A DNA stretch of 59,028 bases from Leptospira sp. (lineage in GTDB: Bacteria > Spirochaetota > Leptospiria > Leptospirales > Leptospiraceae), in the NCBI GenBank assembly GCA_027533185.1, contig JAPZTS010000036.1:8001-67028 (forward strand), given 5' to 3'. The notes beneath the pieces were generated by a model. That model did not search any database, had not been told where the DNA came from, and was given only the letters and a program-made list of their open reading frames with translations. A program made the position numbers and the translations under genes. This document shows, one piece after another, positions 56,301 through 59,028 of this stretch. How positions within the stretch are numbered: position 1 is the first letter of the stretch; each line of letters begins with the position of its first letter.

Positions 56301-57712
56301 GTTTGTCCAGGGAAACCAAAAAAGGAAAAATTGTTGGGGCCAGCTAACATATTCCCATTCGATCCACTTCGCTCAACGAAAGCGATCGGAATTCCAAAAA
56401 ACTTAGGGTTGTTCAAGCCTTCTCTATCTCTCGCAAATGCATTTGCCAGATGGATATGAGTTAATTGCTTATCGGGCCCGATACTCCTTTGCAACACCGC
56501 ACGTAACTGAGTGTAGCCAGTATCACTGTTGTTGTGATCAATTTGCAAAGCATTTACGAGATCAATAATTTGCTGTTCGTTGGGACGTTCTCCCGTCCAC
56601 CAACTTGAACTTCCAGCCCAAGCATCAAATCCGCCATATCTGACTTGCGATACTAAGTTTGACAAAACAGAATCGGAATACGCATATCCACTAAATCCGC
56701 TGGCCAATGTATATTGAGTGAATGGATTTGTCTGAAGTGAATTTACCCATGGGTTAAAACGATTGAATTCCCTATCCGCACCAATTTGTTGGCTCACTAA
56801 AAAATCACGAACTTGTTGAGAGAAAAGTGTCAACTCCATAGTGGGATTGATGGAATTATCGTTTAACTTGGGTTTAATTTGGTTGACTAGCGCTTGTAAA
56901 ATTGTTCCTGCATTGTTCAAAGATCCATCTGAATTTCGATAAACACATCCATACCTTTCCGTACATACCTCGGCAAGCTGTTCTTCAAAATTACTAAGAA
57001 CAGAACGAATACTATCTTTCACAAGCGACTTGTACTCATTGATGGCATTTAAGTTAGCTTGGAACGCTTGGTCATTGGCATCTATAGTGTTTAATAAGTT
57101 TTGGTAATTGGTCTCTATGCTGGAAAAGGCGGTGGTAAAATCGGAAATCCCCTGTTGGAAGTTTTGATTGAAATTTTGCGACCAAGAATTTGCCGCCGCT
57201 TGGATTACGCTTTGGAGTCGTTGCGCTTCCTGGTAACTTTTCAGCTGTCTATAATATTCCGTCATACCCATTCGGCTGATATAAGATTCATCCAGCTGGC
57301 TACTTGTCATCCGAACTAAAAAATCTTCTCTATTGGCTAGCAGGTCAAGGTTGGCGGCTTCTTCCCAACTAGCTAAAGCGGCAACCTTTTGAGATTCAAG
57401 CTCGCGGGTCATGTAGTCCTTATAGGCCTCTACGTCATTGATGGCATCTCCTGTTGTGATTGCGTTTACGTAGTCAAAAATTGCTTGGTCAACTTGATCC
57501 TCCCAGGAAGCCCGTAGCAAATCTTGATAGTAGAGGACTTGTTCGTTCCATTGGGTTAAGTTCCCTAAAAAATAAGACCTCCCGTATACTTCCCGCATGA
57601 AATTCGATTCGTAAAGAGGGGCATCCAGTTCAGGAACAACCATTTGTGATTTTAGAGAAATTGTAATTAAGAATATTGAAATAAACGCTCTAAACTTTGG
57701 TGATTTCCGCAT
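50363..57712 (-). CDS. 2449-residue exported carrier protein with C-terminal M23 peptidase domain
   Basis: An exported giant with a signal peptide (FISIFLITISLKSQ). About 20-1050 is helical and charged. Hydrophobic segments lie near 1110 and 1330-1400 (LAASFLLPGAIAKLAAKIG). About 1430-1560 is beta-rich with repeated Gly-Tyr strands (LGVSYDRERGYGG). A further membrane-like segment (AAGATAATSLAFTLLGLFG) near 1690 marks the boundary to a coiled coil. The last 260 residues are a LytM/M23 domain with DHKGIDVDG (near 2200) and STGPHLHIEI (near 2395), both metal ligands present. It resembles the very large Leptospira exported proteins I recall as TIGR04388 (not verified). It likely reaches or crosses the envelope and cuts peptidoglycan. 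Confidence 0.72.
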   Translation of the reverse strand: MRKSPKFRAFISIFLITISLKSQMVVPELDAPLYESNFMREVYGRSYFLGNLTQWNEQVLYYQDLLRASWEDQVDQAIFDYVNAITTGDAINDVEAYKDYMTRELESQKVAALASWEEAANLDLLANREDFLVRMTSSQLDESYISRMGMTEYYRQLKSYQEAQRLQSVIQAAANSWSQNFNQNFQQGISDFTTAFSSIETNYQNLLNTIDANDQAFQANLNAINEYKSLVKDSIRSVLSNFEEQLAEVCTERYGCVYRNSDGSLNNAGTILQALVNQIKPKLNDNSINPTMELTLFSQQVRDFLVSQQIGADREFNRFNPWVNSLQTNPFTQYTLASGFSGYAYSDSVLSNLVSQVRYGGFDAWAGSSSWWTGERPNEQQIIDLVNALQIDHNNSDTGYTQLRAVLQRSIGPDKQLTHIHLANAFARDREGLNNPKFFGIPIAFVERSGSNGNMLAGPNNFSFFGFPGQTGWNQWAALRCTPYGCYTDHMQMDSVAFAISYSVRDLVVESQANYWKSIDSSMQGQVGKYNNELLPAVQNWEAQVANYDRFYMEWKVQADAARERARVDYESSIASLEAEKQTWIANSQKEFREGYLQWAELNANAQTGKISPAEIRAEVRNISSNNSFANVRPVNISNLVDGFNANLENISNQSFTFTDQPADAFLNSATRLQAGESSTGNFTLLGAFTQKTINTSLQVGGKEYSSIIQKTANGIYQYTQLISVNDANKEMAIREQEKLLNQMSWNIEYSSLEIGTLVDGQYKNTGLKDEGIINEYLKEFNNSARYQLQMEKCQKEKPNVDCFSDVIHKDRIDALSRLGFEYKEGKIVRKLDRAEQIRLGTFKDTESLSDAEKEEYGSCYVNPALCQTSNGKSLLRKDFNYEINKVTNVATLTRVINNGEIVSRNGDNFVNGTQLESRSINLAQVKSVMAPTGKDLFDVWDKADWKNISKQSSDKLKNFYEVGLVAVGKSAQNAVASIRKVESFNEKKFQDKVESIKSQESLVKELVMAYLSGGMSGVKGAIKGKIEDKINSGLAEAFIRATGGTMEDLQRMSDAFSFVRGRMEQRRIHARENYISVNNPIASLETLGRKAGGVVSTILGGISEIPILGPFVTTVTGVGMALTREILGKKNYEASMNRMTARKDRIVEIKANERAMAKSHIDKAIAEGSGIPLDLVSQQSTDFLGARDASRVRKANNARWGVLDQAVGVVGGIVKTAFNAFGMKDRNFASALADGNRLLYAGNLQTTYGQKAALAGANQLWGMSGPGLSYQTNVIKFKDSKGMLKEVQQQALVHALAKSQGWDKDIVNSVVRKEVANRDQKKNDKKVQEEAIADTATLAASFLLPGAIAKLAAKIGQSAVVSAKVAKVATDIAKYADDSAKVYKAIVRGGVQIVSGSRNGIDGIVAGAGNAVLGYFGATGAFDFNGVDWGALQGSGLGLGVSYDRERGYGGMIGLGNETTNVGVGFYQRGATSLDASYGIEGGFMDGSQITLSHSGKSTQVGVSYNEGRGDRKGVNYSINYDIQQGMLSGGVGYTVPGEGNWFNGMGINLNLDRFGLTSTAQYNGINIATMGPAGFSMEDIDWAMLNINEAQDRQKFNKDRAYLEALNIKLKAEGKPPIYDSNTPDSEIENLADNERTKEKLIASGRESAESLKGLDPKEIAARLESLEQAQNTENTAAGATAATSLAFTLLGLFGYRREGEGGDVGEGDDSSFIPENLSEIDSRIKDVYDGKLKVVSEVTFDDGSRYVKLSDGSLISESNILSYKNRNTNAQFILANDKNSKGAGAATIAYNKNDFGATKDTLQAKQDMVAKLGEIDPATKNTLSKLETDVRRNENYSKNLSEFGKRISNEKYIVRLIDNPGELDKILKDPFISKEERNFFNGLKLVIERNGILPKNQSDLTDNFLTEGSRETAIKDALKELQPIKESAIKSIALKQKQLTADTNALIATANQKLNEVIIKDNQKYNDDPLSREQRSLELSKSLNNPAQFQAYIDTHVSSRLDIANERIVKNSERAQIEKNLKSATGTEKKVLEGKLTEINKRIETLDENLQSFRLGRKLGEPESDYLNRMSDSFKGEIEGIGNIVKDLKSQLAIETSKPSPEKANIDKLNRQISGFQSRLLTAENQLARVKAYTEGDSDFVSHKDENGKSVKIALPAIDGEFSPPIKTKDGTVTLNSHYGSDGYGTSLSRVDEFVYGNDHKGIDVDGKIGDSVLSMLPGKVKSITYGVSIEVVKSEALQKAGISFDKTSGNFYDKTGTLLKHEEVLKIDPKVNPNSPELKVKGVQYDSKNDTYFVINSSSNSDRVILTDQQVNSLNIKPGTEISPNGNSLVISSEIKSGPFAGKYDISYKHLNEAPFTGSNENIVPIAKGTVLAPGQNIGTLGGTGRSTGPHLHIEITTTEMPKDVPREYYDILEKDKNGNGTLYRINPAYFMKEMASKVSTGYDV

Positions 57713-57811
57713 AATAGACTACCTTTCGAGTGTGAATTCACTATACTTCTCCCCAACCTAACGAGAGATCAACTTTTTTTCCTTAAATGAGTATTTTTTG
57801 ATGTCCGAAAT

Positions 57812-57828
57812 TCAACTACGTTAGTTGA
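57812..57828. promoter_or_regulatory. Palindrome between the carrier gene and DUF1554 gene
   Basis: TCAACTA-CGT-TAGTTGA is a perfect inverted repeat with 7-bp arms, about 100 bases before the carrier start and 114 before the DUF1554 start. Between divergent genes it may be a shared operator. The binder is unknown. Confidence 0.45.
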
Positions 57829-57941
57829 GGTCGATGAGTCCACGACCCCGTACGTAAATTATGTCTCTTTGATCGAGGTTGAAAATCACATTCGTAAAAT
57901 TTTGATTTGCTCACTCATAATTCCATGCTATTTTGGCAACT

Positions 57942-58607
57942 ATGAAAATCAGAAATCAAATTTTTCTAATCATAGGCCTTGTTAGTGTTGCGTTCGGTGC
58001 ATGTAAAAAAGCGGATGACGGAAACGAAGACACAATACTGCTACTTCTATTGGCTCAAGCGACCGCAGTTGCTCCTTGCACCACACGCTGTCATATATAT
58101 ACGACCGATCAAAGAATGACTGGGCGTTTAGTTGGAGCTGGCGGAATAGCAGGTGCAGATGCAATTTGCAATGGTGATGTTAACCGAGTTCGGGGCAAGG
58201 TTTACAAAGCGATGATATCCGTTCCGGGACAGCGGGAAATATTGGGAAACCCCACTGGCACCCTCACCTATACCGATTGGGTATTGAAGGCAAATACCTT
58301 TTACTCGCCTAGCACGGACTCAGCAAATACAACAGGATCCACCACAAATGCAAATCGGATTTTCAATGACTCTGGAACAGCCATGCAGATGAATTTTAAC
58401 CTTTCTTCCGCCACACCACGATTTTGGACGGGGATCACAATTGCCGGCGGGAATTTCATAAATGGTGACAATTGCAATAATTGGACTTCGTTTAATTTTG
58501 GAGCGAGTGGGTTCACAGGTGTAGTCGGAGCATCTACCACAAATCTAGTTGAAGCCACTACAAATACGTGCAATGAACAGAGAACTATCATTTGTGTTGA
58601 GCAATAA
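57942..58607 (+). CDS. DUF1554 lipoprotein
   Basis: A 221-residue lipoprotein from the ATG at 57942; the TTG at 57933 is also in frame but less likely. The signal peptide ends SVAFGAC. The DUF1554 domain is clear: YTTDQRMTGRLVGAGGIAGADAICNGD, KVYKAMISVPGQRE, YTDWVLKANTFYSP, RFWTGI, NGDNCNNWTSF and TIICVEQ at the end, with conserved cysteines. The domain is known mainly from Leptospira and has a lectin-like look; its ligand is unknown. It is divergent from the giant carrier. Confidence 0.82.
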   Translation: MKIRNQIFLIIGLVSVAFGACKKADDGNEDTILLLLLAQATAVAPCTTRCHIYTTDQRMTGRLVGAGGIAGADAICNGDVNRVRGKVYKAMISVPGQREILGNPTGTLTYTDWVLKANTFYSPSTDSANTTGSTTNANRIFNDSGTAMQMNFNLSSATPRFWTGITIAGGNFINGDNCNNWTSFNFGASGFTGVVGASTTNLVEATTNTCNEQRTIICVEQ

Positions 58608-58676
58608 TAACGGAATTTAAAACTCCAAATTTACTCGATTCTTGATCCGCAACTAAATGAATATCTAAATTACCAT

Positions 58677-58700
58677 TCCTCCGACTGGTTAGTCGGTGGA
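58677..58700. promoter_or_regulatory. TetR-type operator before the TolC-like gene
   Basis: TCCTCCGACT-GGTT-AGTCGGTGGA has 10-bp arms with one mismatch; the inner CCGACT-GGTT-AGTCGG is perfect. This is the form of a TetR/AcrR-family operator, and it lies about 127 bases before the start of an outer-membrane efflux gene. Confidence 0.65.
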
Positions 58701-58826
58701 ATCATGCCAAGTTTTTTTCTTACGTTTTTGACTTTTTAAAAAAATATTTTCAATCTCCAATTAATAATCAAATCTAGGTTAGCCCAAGCCGATAGACATC
58801 TATAGTAACTTAATTGCGAGTTGTGA

Positions 58827-59028
58827 GTGTTTTTAAAAAGATTTTTTTTCTGGCTATTCACCCTAACATTTGCTACAATTTATAGCACACCAAACTCTTC
58901 AACTACACAAATGTTACTCAATTTTGAAGATGCCGAAGCCATTGGACTTACAAATAATGTGATCCTCGCAACTCTGAAGGACAGGAAAGAAGTATTTCGA
59001 ATGATAGTGAAAGAGAAGTGGAGAAACT
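58827..59028 (+). CDS. Probable TolC-family outer-membrane efflux protein, N-terminus only
   Basis: The gene runs off the window end after 67 codons. From the GTG at 58827 (preceded by an in-frame TGA) it has a signal peptide (LKRFFFWLFTLTFATIYS), then LLNFEDAEAIGLTNNVILATL, which fits the opening of TolC-type proteins (L-x-L-x-E-A---A---N). The operator upstream suggests a TetR-controlled RND efflux operon. Identification rests on a short piece, so it is tentative. Confidence 0.55.
   Translation, partial: MFLKRFFFWLFTLTFATIYSTPNSSTTQMLLNFEDAEAIGLTNNVILATLKDRKEVFRMIVKEKWRN

Overview
The window reads as a chromosomal segment of a spirochaete of the genus Leptospira. The evidence is the moderately AT-rich DNA, many short-signal lipoproteins with a Leptospira-style lipobox (A/S/G-N/A-C), a DUF1554 lipoprotein (a domain known mainly from Leptospira), a lone MotA, an MAF/DUF115 motility-associated glycosyltransferase, a Bdr-like repeat protein, and a 2449-residue exported protein resembling the very large Leptospira exported proteins. 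Which species it is cannot be read from the sequence alone. No rRNA, tRNA, CRISPR array or intact insertion sequence was seen.

Layout. 0.1-9.9 kb is mostly housekeeping: an RnfC-like 4Fe-4S protein, a small Cys-rich protein, a family-2 glycosyltransferase, a membrane/TPR protein coupled to MotA, an RlmK-like rRNA methyltransferase, RNase HI, a lipoprotein, a Fur-family regulator and CCA-adding enzyme. 10.0-14.8 kb holds a BBP2-type porin with a Cys-rich lipoprotein and a clear terminator, a second lipoprotein and a chemoreceptor. 14.9-23.6 kb has SecA (without the C-terminal zinc finger), a glutamine amidotransferase, a TlpA-like lipoprotein, an omega-like acidic protein, an MAF glycosyltransferase whose start codon is unclear, a 60-residue protein, an HATPase-HDOD protein and an ABC ATPase. 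23.6-30.6 kb has a 1242-residue repeat lipoprotein, a DUF445 membrane protein, an SDR epimerase and an exported protein.

30.7-36.5 kb holds two compact metabolic units. The first is an arsenic operon (arsR-arsC-acr3) preceded by a perfect palindrome. The second is a DUF2141-SDR-ABM-like operon divergent from an Old Yellow Enzyme homologue, with nested inverted repeats between them. A Bdr-like protein with four 18-residue repeats lies between these units. 36.5-44.0 kb has exported proteins, a class A PBP with an N-terminal zinc ribbon, a ChaN-like protein, glutathione peroxidase, a nucleoside-phosphorylase-like protein and a spore-photoproduct-lyase-like radical SAM enzyme.

44.0-57.7 kb is accessory and is the most interesting part. 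A 2449-residue secreted protein ending in a LytM/M23 peptidase domain overlaps a lipoprotein gene by 4 bases. Downstream on the same strand lie an orphan C-terminal tip with a papain/C39-like Cys-His-Asp pattern, its own lipoprotein, a truncated copy of the same tip, a paralogous lipoprotein, a HigBA-like toxin-antitoxin module with a consensus promoter, a broken third tip, and an AAA/DUF4143 ATPase with a 26-bp perfect palindrome at its start. A 65-bp fragment of that ATPase is duplicated near the toxin-antitoxin module. I read this as a polymorphic-toxin-like array: a large carrier, swapped C-terminal peptidase tips, and periplasm-facing lipoproteins as candidate immunity proteins. This is inference from order and homology within the window; no activity is shown. 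The right edge carries a DUF1554 lipoprotein, a TetR-type operator and the start of a probable TolC-family protein.
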